This document shows positions 55,022 through 63,818 of a stretch of 64,000 nucleotides of DNA, piece by piece (within the stretch, counting starts at the first letter, position 1; each line of letters starts with the position of its first letter). The DNA comes from an uncultured Megasphaera sp. Its GTDB lineage: Bacteria; Bacillota; Negativicutes; Veillonellales; Megasphaeraceae. The translations under genes were made by a program, and so were the position numbers. A model generated the notes under the pieces. It worked only from the letters and a program-made list of their open reading frames with translations, was not told where the DNA came from and did not search any database. The stretch covers positions 17,462 through 81,461 of the forward strand of contig NZ_UQBH01000009.1 of assembly GCF_900539295.1 (NCBI RefSeq), written 5' to 3'.

Positions 55022-55522
55022 TTAACCGTAAATTTCTTCTACAGTTTTGCCACGGAGTTCAGCAACTTTATTGACATCCTTCAAGCTGCTCAAACCTTCG
55101 AGCGTAGCCTGAACCATGTTGTTCGGGTTGGAAGAACCGATCGATTTGGTGAGGATGTTGCGGACGCCAGCCAGTTCCAATACGGCACGAACCGGGCCGC
55201 CGGCAATAACGCCAGTACCTTCAGCAGCCGGTTTCAGGAATACCTGGCCTGCGCCGAAAATACCCGTAACTTTATGGGGAATGGAACCGTTTTTCAACGG
55301 AACGGAAATCATATGTTTCTTAGCGTCTTCAACGCCTTTGCGGATTGCTTCAGGAACTTCGCCGGCTTTACCTAAACCTGCGCCAACACGGCCATTGCCG
55401 TCACCGACAACAACGAGGGCACTGAAGGAAAAACGACGGCCGCCTTTAACTACCTTAGCAACACGGTTGATGAATACTACATTTTCCTGTAATTCGAGAC
55501 CTGCATGGTCAACTTTTGCCAT
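55022..55522 (-). CDS. rpsE: 30S ribosomal protein S5
   Basis: 166 residues with the S5 double-stranded RNA-binding N-half (ENVVFINRVAKVVKGGRRFS) and GSSNPNNMVQATLEGL in the C-half. Confidence 0.97.
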   Translation of the reverse strand: MAKVDHAGLELQENVVFINRVAKVVKGGRRFSFSALVVVGDGNGRVGAGLGKAGEVPEAIRKGVEDAKKHMISVPLKNGSIPHKVTGIFGAGQVFLKPAAEGTGVIAGGPVRAVLELAGVRNILTKSIGSSNPNNMVQATLEGLSSLKDVNKVAELRGKTVEEIYG

Positions 55523-55540
55523 GTGTTATTTCCTCCTTGA

Positions 55541-55903
55541 TTAGAATTTCAAGCCAGCTTCACGAGCTGCTTCTGCGAGAGCTGCGACACGGCCGTGATA
55601 GATGTAACCGCCACGGTCGAAAACAACAGTCGTAATACCTTTTTCAACAGCGCGTTTGGCAACCAAAGCACCTACCAATTTTGCACCTTCAGCGTTGCCG
55701 CCGGTGACGTTCTGATCTTTCAGTTCTTTGTCCAAAGAGCTAGCTGCGACCAAGGTTACGCCGTTTACGTCGTCGATGACCTGGGCATAGATATTGTTAA
55801 GGCTGCGGAAAACGTTGAGACGAGGACGTTCTGCCGTGCCGTTGATGTTCTTGCGTAAACGCCAATGCCGTTTCAAACGGATTGTGTTTTTACTCTTATT
55901 CAA
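55541..55903 (-). CDS. rplR: 50S ribosomal protein L18
   Basis: 120 residues if it starts at TTG 55903, which lies 8 bases after AAGGAG. The GTG at 55912 touches that site. The 120-residue length equals that of Bacillus L18. RPRLNVFRSLNNIYAQVIDD and FDRGGYIYHGRV are hallmarks. Confidence 0.94.
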   Translation of the reverse strand: MNKSKNTIRLKRHWRLRKNINGTAERPRLNVFRSLNNIYAQVIDDVNGVTLVAASSLDKELKDQNVTGGNAEGAKLVGALVAKRAVEKGITTVVFDRGGYIYHGRVAALAEAAREAGLKF

Positions 55904-55933
55904 GGAATTCACTCCTTTCTAATTAAATGTTAC

Positions 55934-56476
55934 TTATTTCTTAGTACCAGCTTTACCGGCTTTACGACGGACATGTTCGCCAACATAACGGATACCTTTG
56001 CCCTTATACGGTTCAGGGAGACGGTAGCCGCGAACTTTAGCAGCGAATTCACCGACAACTTCGTTGTCTGCACCGGAAATGTGGATCTGCGTTGCACTCG
56101 GGCATTCAATCGTAACACCAGCGGGAGCATCGAGTTCGAGGGGATGGGAGAAACCCAGGGTCAAGGCGAGTTTTTTGCCTTTCATCTGTGCTCTGTAACC
56201 AACACCGACGATTTCCAATTCCTTTTTGAAGCCTTCCGAAACACCTTTTACCATGTTGGCTACGAGTGCGCGGGTGAGGCCGTGCAGTGCACGGTGATTT
56301 TTATCGTCAGACGGACGTTCTACAGTGATAACGTTGTCATTAATTGTGACTTTCATATCCTGGTGAAGCGTACGTGTGAGTTCGCCTTTCGGGCCTTTTA
56401 CGGTAATTACGTGGCCATCGAGGTTTACATTTACGCCTGCCGGAATATCAATAGGCATTCTACCTACTCGGGACAT
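55934..56476 (-). CDS. rplF: 50S ribosomal protein L6
   Basis: 180 residues; MSRVGRMPIDIPAGV and the end EPYKGKGIRYVGEHVRRKAG are typical of L6. Confidence 0.97.
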   Translation of the reverse strand: MSRVGRMPIDIPAGVNVNLDGHVITVKGPKGELTRTLHQDMKVTINDNVITVERPSDDKNHRALHGLTRALVANMVKGVSEGFKKELEIVGVGYRAQMKGKKLALTLGFSHPLELDAPAGVTIECPSATQIHISGADNEVVGEFAAKVRGYRLPEPYKGKGIRYVGEHVRRKAGKAGTKK

Positions 56477-56493
56477 ATTGACACCTCCAAAAT

Positions 56494-56886
56494 TTACCAG
56501 ACGTAAGCGAGAACTTCGCCGCCCAAGCCGAGTTTACGAGCCTGTTTGTCGCTCATAACGCCTTGAGACGTAGAAATTACAGCGATCCCCAAACCACCGA
56601 GAACGCGCGGGAGTTCTTCCTTGCCAGCGTATACGCGCAGGCCCGGTTTGGAAATTCTCTTGATGCCGGTAATTACTTTTTCTTTATTAGAACCATATTT
56701 CAACGTAACTTTCAGCGTTTTGCCTTCGTTTACGGATTCGTAGTTTTTGACGAAACCTTCTTCTTTGAGGATGTCGAGCATTGCTGCTTTAATCTTCGAA
56801 GCAGGGATTTCTACTTTTTCGTGATATGCCGAGTTAGCATTACGGATTCTTGTGAGCATATCCGCAATCGGATCGGTCATTGCCAT
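56494..56886 (-). CDS. rpsH: 30S ribosomal protein S8
   Basis: 130 residues; TDPIADMLTRIRNAN and GLGIAVISTSQGVMSDKQAR are S8 signatures. Confidence 0.97.
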   Translation of the reverse strand: MAMTDPIADMLTRIRNANSAYHEKVEIPASKIKAAMLDILKEEGFVKNYESVNEGKTLKVTLKYGSNKEKVITGIKRISKPGLRVYAGKEELPRVLGGLGIAVISTSQGVMSDKQARKLGLGGEVLAYVW

Positions 56887-56917
56887 AATCTAAAAACCTC
56901 CCTCCATGGAATACGTG

Positions 56918-57187
56918 TTACCAGCTGGCTTTTTTAACGCCAGGGATCTGACCTTTATAAGCCAGTTCACGGAATGTGATGCGGCAGATGCCAAATTTAC
57001 GCATATAACCGTGAGGACGGCCGGTTATTTTGCAGCGGTTGTGCAGACGAACCGGAGATGCGTTAGCCGGCAGCTGAGAAAGTGCTTCATAGTCGCCTTT
57101 TGCTTTGAGTTCAGCACGAAGCTTAGCGTATTTGGCAACCATTTTTTCACGTTTCTTTTCACGTTCAAGCATCGATTTCTTTGCCAT
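56918..57187 (-). CDS. rpsN: 30S ribosomal protein S14, zinc-free form
   Basis: 89 residues, the C-minus form: the CxxC pairs of the 61-residue zinc form are missing, while NRCKITGRPHGYMRKFGICR and the KKASW end are kept. Many Firmicutes encode the zinc form at this locus. Confidence 0.96.
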   Translation of the reverse strand: MAKKSMLEREKKREKMVAKYAKLRAELKAKGDYEALSQLPANASPVRLHNRCKITGRPHGYMRKFGICRITFRELAYKGQIPGVKKASW

Positions 57188-57205
57188 GTATGTTATCCTC
57201 CTCTA

Positions 57206-57745
57206 TTACTTTTCAAAAGGCATGCCCATCAGTTTCAACATGTCGCGACCTTCTTCGTCGGTCGCAGCCGTCGTAACGATGGTGATATCCATGCCGCGAG
57301 CTTTATCAACCTTATCATATTCGATTTCCGGGAAGATAAGCTGTTCCTTCAGGCCGAGGGTGTAGTTGCCGCGGCCGTCAAAGCCGGTTGCACTGACACC
57401 ATGGAAGTCACGGACACGGGGAAGCGTCAAGTTCATCAATTTATCGAGGAACTCATACATGCGTTCGCCGCGAAGCGTAACTTTGCAGCCAAGGTTCATG
57501 CCTTCACGGATTTTGAAAGCTGCGATAGATTTCTTAGCTTTCGTGATAATCGGTTTCTGACCGGAAATGATGGTCATATCGCTAACAGCAGCATCCAAGG
57601 CTTTGGAGTTGGTAACAGCTTCGCCAACGGCCATGTTGATAACAACTTTGGTAACCTTCGGAATCTGCATTACATTTTTATAACTATATTTTTCCTGTAA
57701 ACCTTTCACAACTTCGGAAAGGTATTTGTCTTTTAATCTGGACAC
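57206..57745 (-). CDS. rplE: 50S ribosomal protein L5
   Basis: 179 residues from GTG 57745, 9 bases after AAGGGAGG; a TTG two codons upstream is too near that site. MSRLKDKY is the usual L5 start and 179 the usual length. PKVTKVVINMAVGEAV and RDFHGVSATGFDGRGNY are hallmarks. Confidence 0.95.
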   Translation of the reverse strand: MSRLKDKYLSEVVKGLQEKYSYKNVMQIPKVTKVVINMAVGEAVTNSKALDAAVSDMTIISGQKPIITKAKKSIAAFKIREGMNLGCKVTLRGERMYEFLDKLMNLTLPRVRDFHGVSATGFDGRGNYTLGLKEQLIFPEIEYDKVDKARGMDITIVTTAATDEEGRDMLKLMGMPFEK

Positions 57746-57767
57746 TCTCAAGGGCCTCCCTTCTTAT

Positions 57768-58085
57768 TTAGATAGCTTTACCGCTCTTTACGGCTGTACG
57801 AACTTTAGTGCCGTCGGCCTGCTGGACCATTTTGACACGAGTCGGTTTGCCGCTTTCAGGATCTACGAGCATTACGTTGGAAACATGGATAGCTGCTTCC
57901 TTGGTGATAATGCCGCCTTGAGGATTGTTCTGACTCGGTTTCGTGTGGCGCTTAACCATGTTAAGGCCTTCAACTACGACGCGGTCTTTTTTCGGATACG
58001 TTGCGATGACCTTACCCTTTTTGCCTTTTTCTTTACCGGCAATGACAATGACCGTATCGCCTGTTTTAACGTGCATTTTACCCAT
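57768..58085 (-). CDS. rplX: 50S ribosomal protein L24
   Basis: 105 residues; KOW motif VIVIAGKEKGKKGKVI and GLNMVKRHTKPSQ. The start is the ATG after AAGGAGGGGG; a GTG three codons upstream lies on that site. Confidence 0.96.
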   Translation of the reverse strand: MGKMHVKTGDTVIVIAGKEKGKKGKVIATYPKKDRVVVEGLNMVKRHTKPSQNNPQGGIITKEAAIHVSNVMLVDPESGKPTRVKMVQQADGTKVRTAVKSGKAI

Positions 58086-58101
58086 TGAGAACACCCCCTC
58101 C

Positions 58102-58473
58102 TTATAATACTTCCGGAGCCAGGGAGATAATCTTCATGAAATCTTTTTCACGCAATTCTCTGGCAACGGGCCCAAAAATACGAGTACCTTTCGGACTTTT
58201 ATCATTGTTGTTGATTACGACAGCGGCGTTTTCGTCGAAACGGATATAGGAACCGTCAGCACGGCGCAAACCCTTCTTAGAACGGACGATAACAGCCTTG
58301 ACTACATCGCCCTTCTTGACAACGCCACCGGGTGATGCATCTTTAACAGATGCTGTAATGATATCACCAATGTTGCCATATTTACGATACGAGCCACCCA
58401 TGACCTGGATGCACAAAATCTTCTTGGCACCAGTATTGTCGGCAACATTCAACATAGTTTCTTGCTGAATCAT
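58102..58473 (-). CDS. rplN: 50S ribosomal protein L14
   Basis: 123 residues; MIQQETMLNVADNTGAKKI and RIFGPVARELREK are L14 hallmarks. Confidence 0.97.
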   Translation of the reverse strand: MIQQETMLNVADNTGAKKILCIQVMGGSYRKYGNIGDIITASVKDASPGGVVKKGDVVKAVIVRSKKGLRRADGSYIRFDENAAVVINNNDKSPKGTRIFGPVARELREKDFMKIISLAPEVL

Positions 58474-58498
58474 GGCTTAACCTCCTAATTAATGAAGC

Positions 58499-58753
58499 TT
58501 ATTTAGCTTTTTCTACAATCGTCACGACTCTCCAGTGTTTCTGTTTGGACAGCGGACGGGTTTCTTCAATACGAACTACGTCGCCAATATGGCATTCGTT
58601 GTTTTCATCGTGGGCTTTAAATTTAACCGTCGAAATGATCGGCTTTTTATACAGCTTATGCTGTGTCTTATATTCTACAGCAACGACAATTGTTTTGTCC
58701 ATCTTATCGCTGACTACTTTACCTACGCGAATTTTACGTTCATTTCTTTCCAT
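58499..58753 (-). CDS. rpsQ: 30S ribosomal protein S17
   Basis: 84 residues; MERNERKIRVGKVVSDKMDK start and EETRPLSKQKHWRVV end. The start ATG follows AGGAGG by 12 bases; an in-frame start 10 codons earlier contains the site. Confidence 0.95.
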   Translation of the reverse strand: MERNERKIRVGKVVSDKMDKTIVVAVEYKTQHKLYKKPIISTVKFKAHDENNECHIGDVVRIEETRPLSKQKHWRVVTIVEKAK

Positions 58754-58795
58754 CTGTGCTTGTGACCTCCTTTTAGATTCCAATTATGGACGTTC

Positions 58796-58996
58796 TTACG
58801 CCTGCGCTTTCAGTTCTGCTTCACGCTGTACCGTTTTGATGCGAGCGATTGTCTTTTTAACTTCGCGGATACGCATTGGATTTTCTAATTGGCCGGTCGC
58901 ATGTTGAAAACGGAGGTTAAACAATTCTTCTTTCAGGCTAACCACTTTTTCATCCATTTCGGCAGCGCTCAGCGCACGGATTTCTTTAACCTTCAT
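58796..58996 (-). CDS. rpmC: 50S ribosomal protein L29
   Basis: 66 residues; MKVKEIRALSAAEMDEKV, LFNLRFQHATGQLENP and IARIKTV are typical. The ATG follows AGGTGG; it begins one base after the rplP stop. Confidence 0.95.
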   Translation of the reverse strand: MKVKEIRALSAAEMDEKVVSLKEELFNLRFQHATGQLENPMRIREVKKTIARIKTVQREAELKAQA

Positions 58997-58997
58997 T

Positions 58998-59423
58998 TTA
59001 TTCACCACCTAATTCCTGACCTTTAACAACAAACTTCGTTTTAATCGGCAGCTTATGGCCAGCGAGACGCATTGCTTCACGAGCAATATCTACGCTTACG
59101 CCACCCATTTCAAAGAGTACGCGGCCCGGTTTTGCAACAGCAACCCAGTATTCAGGAGCACCTTTACCGGAACCCATACGAGTACCAGCCGGTTTAGCCG
59201 TAACCGGTTTGTCCGGGAAAATTTTGATCCAAACTTTACCGCCACGTTTGATGTAACGTGTCATAGCGATACGGGCAGCTTCGATCTGACGGTTCGTAAT
59301 CCACGACGGTTCGAGAGCGACGAGACCATATTCACCATGAGCGACTTTATTACCACGATGTGCCTGGCCTTTCATACGGCCACGGAACTGTTTACGATAT
59401 TTGACACGTTTTGGAATTAACAT
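58998..59423 (-). CDS. rplP: 50S ribosomal protein L16
   Basis: 141 residues; MLIPKRVKYRKQFRGRMKG and GTRMGSGKGAPEYWVAVAKPG. The start overlaps the rpsC stop by one base. Confidence 0.97.
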   Translation of the reverse strand: MLIPKRVKYRKQFRGRMKGQAHRGNKVAHGEYGLVALEPSWITNRQIEAARIAMTRYIKRGGKVWIKIFPDKPVTAKPAGTRMGSGKGAPEYWVAVAKPGRVLFEMGGVSVDIAREAMRLAGHKLPIKTKFVVKGQELGGE

Positions 59424-60091
59424 TACGCTTCACTCCCTTCGTGCTTTTTCGGAGCTTTTTTAGCTTCCGGGAGGATTTCACCTTTGTAAATCCAGCATTT
59501 AATGCCGATGCAGCCATACGTCGTATGAGCTTCAGCAAAACCATAATCGATATCAGCGCGGAGCGTGTGCAAGGGGATGGAACCATCGCGGAGGCTTTCG
59601 CTGCGAGCGATTTCAGCACCGCCAAGACGGCCGGAGCACATGATCTTGATACCCTTAGCACCCATACGCATCGTACGGCCAACGCACTGTTTCATAGCGC
59701 GGCGGAAGCCGATACGGCGTTCGAGCTGGCTGGCAACGTTTTCAGCAACCAAGGTTGCATCCATTTCAGCCTGTTTGATTTCTGCAATGTTTACGTCGAC
59801 CGTCTTCGTCGTGAAGGCTTTCAACGCTTTTTTAATATCTTCAATACCTGCGCCGCCACGGCCGATGACCATGCCCGGTTTAGCAGTATGGATAACCAAT
59901 TTGATGCGTTTTGCAGAGCGTTCGATTTCAATGCGGGAAACACCTGCAATGTATAACTGTTTCTTTAAGAATTCACGGATCTTAACGTCTTCATTTAAGA
60001 GTGCAGCGTAATCTTTTTCTGCATACCATTTTGCGTCCCATGGTTTGGAAACGCCGACGCGGAATCCATGGGCGTTAACTTTCTGACCCAC
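59423..60091 (-). CDS. rpsC: 30S ribosomal protein S3
   Basis: 222 residues from GTG 60091, preceded by GGAGGG; a longer frame to 60127 includes that site. KH motif GMVIGRGGAGIEDI and GAKGIKIMCSGRLGGAEIAR are S3 signatures. Confidence 0.96.
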   Translation of the reverse strand: MGQKVNAHGFRVGVSKPWDAKWYAEKDYAALLNEDVKIREFLKKQLYIAGVSRIEIERSAKRIKLVIHTAKPGMVIGRGGAGIEDIKKALKAFTTKTVDVNIAEIKQAEMDATLVAENVASQLERRIGFRRAMKQCVGRTMRMGAKGIKIMCSGRLGGAEIARSESLRDGSIPLHTLRADIDYGFAEAHTTYGCIGIKCWIYKGEILPEAKKAPKKHEGSEA

Positions 60092-60104
60092 TACATTTCC
60101 CTCC

Positions 60105-60440
60105 TTATGCTTTTTCGTCAACAACAACCGTCAAATGACTGGAATGTTTGAGAATTTTGAAAGCCTGTCCACGGCTGCGCGGATGAATACGTTTCATCGT
60201 GGAATCTTGGTCAACAAAAATTTCAGAAATGAACAATTTTGCAACGTCCATATCGTTATTGTGTTCCGCATTAGCAACGGCACTGCGCAAAGTCTTTTCA
60301 ACTACACGAGAACCCACTTTCGGAGTGAATTTCAAGATAGAGATAGCTTCGCCGACGTTTTTACCCCGAACCAAGTCAGCAACAATCCGAATTTTACGGG
60401 GAGCAATGCGAATGTGTTTCGTAACAGCTTTTACTGCCAT
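60105..60440 (-). CDS. rplV: 50S ribosomal protein L22
   Basis: 111 residues; RIAPRKIRIVADLVRGK and the exit-tunnel hairpin region RIHPRSRGQAFKI are typical. Confidence 0.97.
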   Translation of the reverse strand: MAVKAVTKHIRIAPRKIRIVADLVRGKNVGEAISILKFTPKVGSRVVEKTLRSAVANAEHNNDMDVAKLFISEIFVDQDSTMKRIHPRSRGQAFKILKHSSHLTVVVDEKA

Positions 60441-60453
60441 TTATGTTACCCCC

Positions 60454-60729
60454 TTATCTAGTTACTTTTTCGGCTTTAGCATGACCCTTGAATGTACGAG
60501 TCGGTGCAAATTCGCCCAATTTATGACCTACCATATCTTCAGTGATATAGACAGGTACATGTTTCCGGCCGTCGTGAACGGCGATAGTGTGGCCGACAAA
60601 GTTCGGCAGGATCATCGATGCACGGGACCAGGTTTTGATGACTTTCTTTTCGTTGGCTTCGTTCATAGCGTCGATTTTCTTCAAGAGATGATGTGCTACG
60701 AATGGGCCCTTTTTAATGGATCTGGACAC
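60454..60729 (-). CDS. rpsS: 30S ribosomal protein S19
   Basis: 91 residues starting at GTG; SRSIKKGPFVAHHLLKKI and EDMVGHKLGEFAPTRTFKGH are S19 hallmarks. AAAGGAG precedes it. Confidence 0.97.
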   Translation of the reverse strand: MSRSIKKGPFVAHHLLKKIDAMNEANEKKVIKTWSRASMILPNFVGHTIAVHDGRKHVPVYITEDMVGHKLGEFAPTRTFKGHAKAEKVTR

Positions 60730-60753
60730 TTAGTTATCTCCTTTCCTCAACAC

Positions 60754-61581
60754 TTATTTACGTCTCTTCACAATAAACTTATTGGAAGCTTTTTTAGAGT
60801 CACGAGTCTTGACGCCATAAGCAGGTTTACCCCAAGGAGTAACCGGGCGTTTACGACCAACAGGAGCCTTACCTTCACCACCGCCATGGGGATGATCGCA
60901 CGGGTTCATGACGACACCACGGTTGCCCGGGCGAACGCCCAACCAACGGGAACGACCAGCTTTACCGATCGTGATGTTTTCATAATCCGTATTGCTTACG
61001 ACACCGACGGTAGCGCGGCAGCGGATGTGTACCTGACGAAGTTCGCCCGACGGCAGACGAAGAAGTGCATAGTTGCCTTCTTTAGCCATGAGCTGTGCCG
61101 ATTCACCGGCAGAACGAACCATCTGGCCGCCCTTGCCGATTTTCATTTCAACGTTGTGTACGAGAGTACCGAGGGGGATGTTCTGGAGCGGCAAAGCGTT
61201 GCCGATTTTGATATCCGATTCGGGACCGCTGTAAACGACGTCGCCGACTTTAAGGCCGTTCGGAGCGATGATGTATTTCTTTTCGCCATCTGCATAGAAC
61301 AGAAGGGCGATGTTGGCAGAGCGGTTCGGATCGTATTCGATCGTCGCAACTTTTGCCGGGATGTTGTCTTTAATACGTTTGAAGTCGATCAAACGGTAAC
61401 GGCGTTTATGACCGCCGCCCTGATGACGGACAGTCATACGGCCGCTGTTATTACGACCGCCCTTATTGGTTACTTTGACCAATAAGGATTTTTCCGGTTT
61501 AGACGCCGTAATGTCTTCGAATGTCGAAACAGTCATGAAACGGCGGCTAGCGGAGTACGGTTTAAATGATTTAATGGCCAT
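60754..61581 (-). CDS. rplB: 50S ribosomal protein L2
   Basis: 275 residues; GGGHKRRYRLIDFKR, the peptidyl-transferase-proximal PCDHPHGGGEGKAPVGR and the end KASNKFIVKRRK. Confidence 0.98.
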   Translation of the reverse strand: MAIKSFKPYSASRRFMTVSTFEDITASKPEKSLLVKVTNKGGRNNSGRMTVRHQGGGHKRRYRLIDFKRIKDNIPAKVATIEYDPNRSANIALLFYADGEKKYIIAPNGLKVGDVVYSGPESDIKIGNALPLQNIPLGTLVHNVEMKIGKGGQMVRSAGESAQLMAKEGNYALLRLPSGELRQVHIRCRATVGVVSNTDYENITIGKAGRSRWLGVRPGNRGVVMNPCDHPHGGGEGKAPVGRKRPVTPWGKPAYGVKTRDSKKASNKFIVKRRK

Positions 61582-61610
61582 TGTAGTGCCTCCTCCTTAT
61601 TCGTTAATGC

Positions 61611-61895
61611 TTAAGCTCCTTCGAAGAATTCGATCGTTTCGCCTTCCTGAAGGGTTACGATGGCTTTTTTGTAATCCGGGCGCTTGCCGATGTATTTGCC
61701 CATGCGCTTGAATTTACCCATCGTGCGAAGTGTTGCTACGCTTTTAACTTTGACGCCGAAAATGGCTTCAACAGCTTTACGAATTTCAACTTTGTTAGCA
61801 TGGAGCGGTACTTTAAATGTATATTTGCCATCAGACATCATCATCGTCGTTTTTTCGGTGATGACCGGTTTTAACAAGAGATCATGCATGTTCAT
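61611..61895 (-). CDS. rplW: 50S ribosomal protein L23
   Basis: 94 residues; LLKPVITEKTTMMM and VKSVATLRTMGKFKRMG. It overlaps the rplD stop by one base and its ribosome site lies inside rplD. Confidence 0.97.
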   Translation of the reverse strand: MNMHDLLLKPVITEKTTMMMSDGKYTFKVPLHANKVEIRKAVEAIFGVKVKSVATLRTMGKFKRMGKYIGKRPDYKKAIVTLQEGETIEFFEGA

Positions 61896-62518
61896 TATGC
61901 GAGCACCTCCTCAATCTTAGCGACAGCGCTCTTCGTAACGAACAATTTCGTGTAGTGGAGCAAATCAAAGATGTTTACGCCAGTCGTAGAAATGGCTTTA
62001 ACGCCTTTGATGTTGCGTGCGCAGCGTTCTACAACTTCATCGTTGTCGGTAATGAAAAGAACCTTTTCACCGGCGAATTTGAAGTTATTGATGAGCGTAA
62101 CAACTTCTTTCGTTTTCGGAGCTGCGAGATTGATTTCGTCGAGGACGAACAATTCATTAGTATTGACTTTATCGCTCAAAGCGGATTTTACAGCGAGACG
62201 GCGAGCTTTACGAGGCATTTTCTGTTCGTAAGAGCGCGGATGGGGACCCCAAATGGTGCCGCCACCAACCCACAACGGGCTGCGGTTACTACCTACACGG
62301 GCCCGGCCGGTTCCTTTCTGTTTCCAAGGCTTTCTGCCACCGCCGCGAACGAGGCCGCGAGTCTTAGTGGAATGTGTGCCTAAGCGCTGGTTGGCGAGCT
62401 GACGGAGAACGGCCTGACGCATAACGGCTTCGTTCACTTCAACGCCAAATACGCTATCGTTCAATTCGATTTCACCGGTCTGTGCACCGGCAATATTATA
62501 CGTGCTTACTTTTGGCAT
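61895..62518 (-). CDS. rplD: 50S ribosomal protein L4
   Basis: 207 residues; RGGGRKPWKQKGTGRARVGS tunnel loop and GGTIWGPHPRSYEQKMPRK. In E. coli L4 represses this operon; here that is unknown. Confidence 0.97.
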   Translation of the reverse strand: MPKVSTYNIAGAQTGEIELNDSVFGVEVNEAVMRQAVLRQLANQRLGTHSTKTRGLVRGGGRKPWKQKGTGRARVGSNRSPLWVGGGTIWGPHPRSYEQKMPRKARRLAVKSALSDKVNTNELFVLDEINLAAPKTKEVVTLINNFKFAGEKVLFITDNDEVVERCARNIKGVKAISTTGVNIFDLLHYTKLFVTKSAVAKIEEVLA

Positions 62519-62549
62519 TATATTTTATCCTCCTTCCTGTAGACAACTA

Positions 62550-63188
62550 TTAGCGGGGTTTTACGGTATCGCGAATCATGACCAGGCTGCCTTTAGCACC
62601 CGGGATGCCGCCTTTAACCAAGATGAGGTTCTTATCCATATCGACTTTAACGATCGAAAGATGAAGAACGGTTGCCTGGTTGCCACCCATTTGTCCAGGA
62701 AGTTTTTTACCCTTGACGACTTTACCGCCGCCACCACTGGTCATAGGTCCGAGAGAACCGGGTTCACGATGAGATTTAGAGCCGTGCCCCATCGGTCCGC
62801 GGTGGAAACCGTGACGTTTGATAGTACCTGCAAACCCTTTACCTTTGCTGGTGCCAATTACGTCGACGAGATCGCCGCTTGCGAAAATATCAGCTGCCAG
62901 AGTTTGGCCTGCCGTATATTCCGGCGTATCTGTCAAACGAAATTCGCGAAGATACTTAACAGGAGCTACGCCTGCTTTGTCGAACTGACCCTTAACGGGT
63001 TTCGTCAGATGTTTTTCTTTGATTTCACCATAGCCGAGCTGAATGGAGTTGTATCCGTCCGTATCAACGGTTTTAACACGTACAACTACGTTCGGGGAAG
63101 CTTCGACGACGGTTACAGGGACGACTGCGCCTTCTTCGGTGAAGACCTGAGTCATACCTAATTTTTTACCCAAAATAGCTTTAGACAT
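62550..63188 (-). CDS. rplC: 50S ribosomal protein L3
   Basis: 212 residues; ILGKKLGMTQVFTEEG and HGFHRGPMGHGSKSHREPGS. AGGAGGAGG lies upstream. Confidence 0.98.
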   Translation of the reverse strand: MSKAILGKKLGMTQVFTEEGAVVPVTVVEASPNVVVRVKTVDTDGYNSIQLGYGEIKEKHLTKPVKGQFDKAGVAPVKYLREFRLTDTPEYTAGQTLAADIFASGDLVDVIGTSKGKGFAGTIKRHGFHRGPMGHGSKSHREPGSLGPMTSGGGGKVVKGKKLPGQMGGNQATVLHLSIVKVDMDKNLILVKGGIPGAKGSLVMIRDTVKPR

Positions 63189-63202
63189 AATCGCACCTCC
63201 TC

Positions 63203-63514
63203 CTATAATTTGATTTCGATGTCTACGCCAGCCGGCAGATCGAGACGAGTCAAGGCATCAACGGTTTTGTTCGATGCTTCGAGGATATCGATCAAGCGTT
63301 TGTGCGTACGGAGTTCGAACTGTTCACGAGAGTCTTTGTTAACATGGGGAGAACGAAGAATCGTGAAGATGTTCTTTTCTGTCGGAAGCGGAATCGGTCC
63401 GGATACCATTGCACCGGTACGTTTCGCCGTGTCGACGATTTTCGCCGCGCTCTGATCAAGCGTTTTGTGATCGTAAGCTTTGAGGCGAATACGAATTCTT
63501 TCCTGTTTTGCCAT
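63203..63514 (-). CDS. rpsJ: 30S ribosomal protein S10
   Basis: 103 residues; RIRLKAYDHKTLDQSAAKIV and SPHVNKDSREQFELRTHKR. First gene of the superoperon; also a NusB partner in antitermination. Confidence 0.98.
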   Translation of the reverse strand: MAKQERIRIRLKAYDHKTLDQSAAKIVDTAKRTGAMVSGPIPLPTEKNIFTILRSPHVNKDSREQFELRTHKRLIDILEASNKTVDALTRLDLPAGVDIEIKL

Positions 63515-63532
63515 TACTTAATTCCTCCTAAC

Positions 63533-63675
63533 GTCTATTTCGTTGAATAGACTGCTCCATAAGAGTTTCCCCGCCTTGCGGGCAACATCTTATATCATAG
63601 TTTAGCGCGTCCGAGAGAGTATTTCCCTGTTGTCGCGTACTTACCTAGTTTACTACAAAACCGGGCATGACGCAA
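63533..63675 (-). promoter_or_regulatory. S10 operon promoter and structured leader
   Basis: On the minus strand TTGCGT (63675-63670), 17 bases, TAAACT (63652-63647). The roughly 110-base leader holds a CCCGC/GCGGG hairpin (near 63570-63582) and a GTCTATT/AATAGAC hairpin (63552-63533), the latter 20 bases before the rpsJ start. Confidence 0.65.
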
Positions 63676-63744
63676 GGATTTTTCAAGTCATTTCAAAAAT
63701 TTTCTGACCGATTTAACATACATTATATGTATCTCTATCATGAT

Positions 63745-63785
63745 AAAGAAAAGGACGAACTACCACATTGTAGTAGTTCGTCCTT
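63745..63785 (-). terminator. tuf terminator
   Basis: A 13-bp perfect stem (AAGGACGAACTAC and complement) followed by TTCTTT on the minus strand. Confidence 0.88.
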
Positions 63786-63818
63786 ATAACAGCAGAGCGT
63801 CTCTGCTGCAGGTGTATT

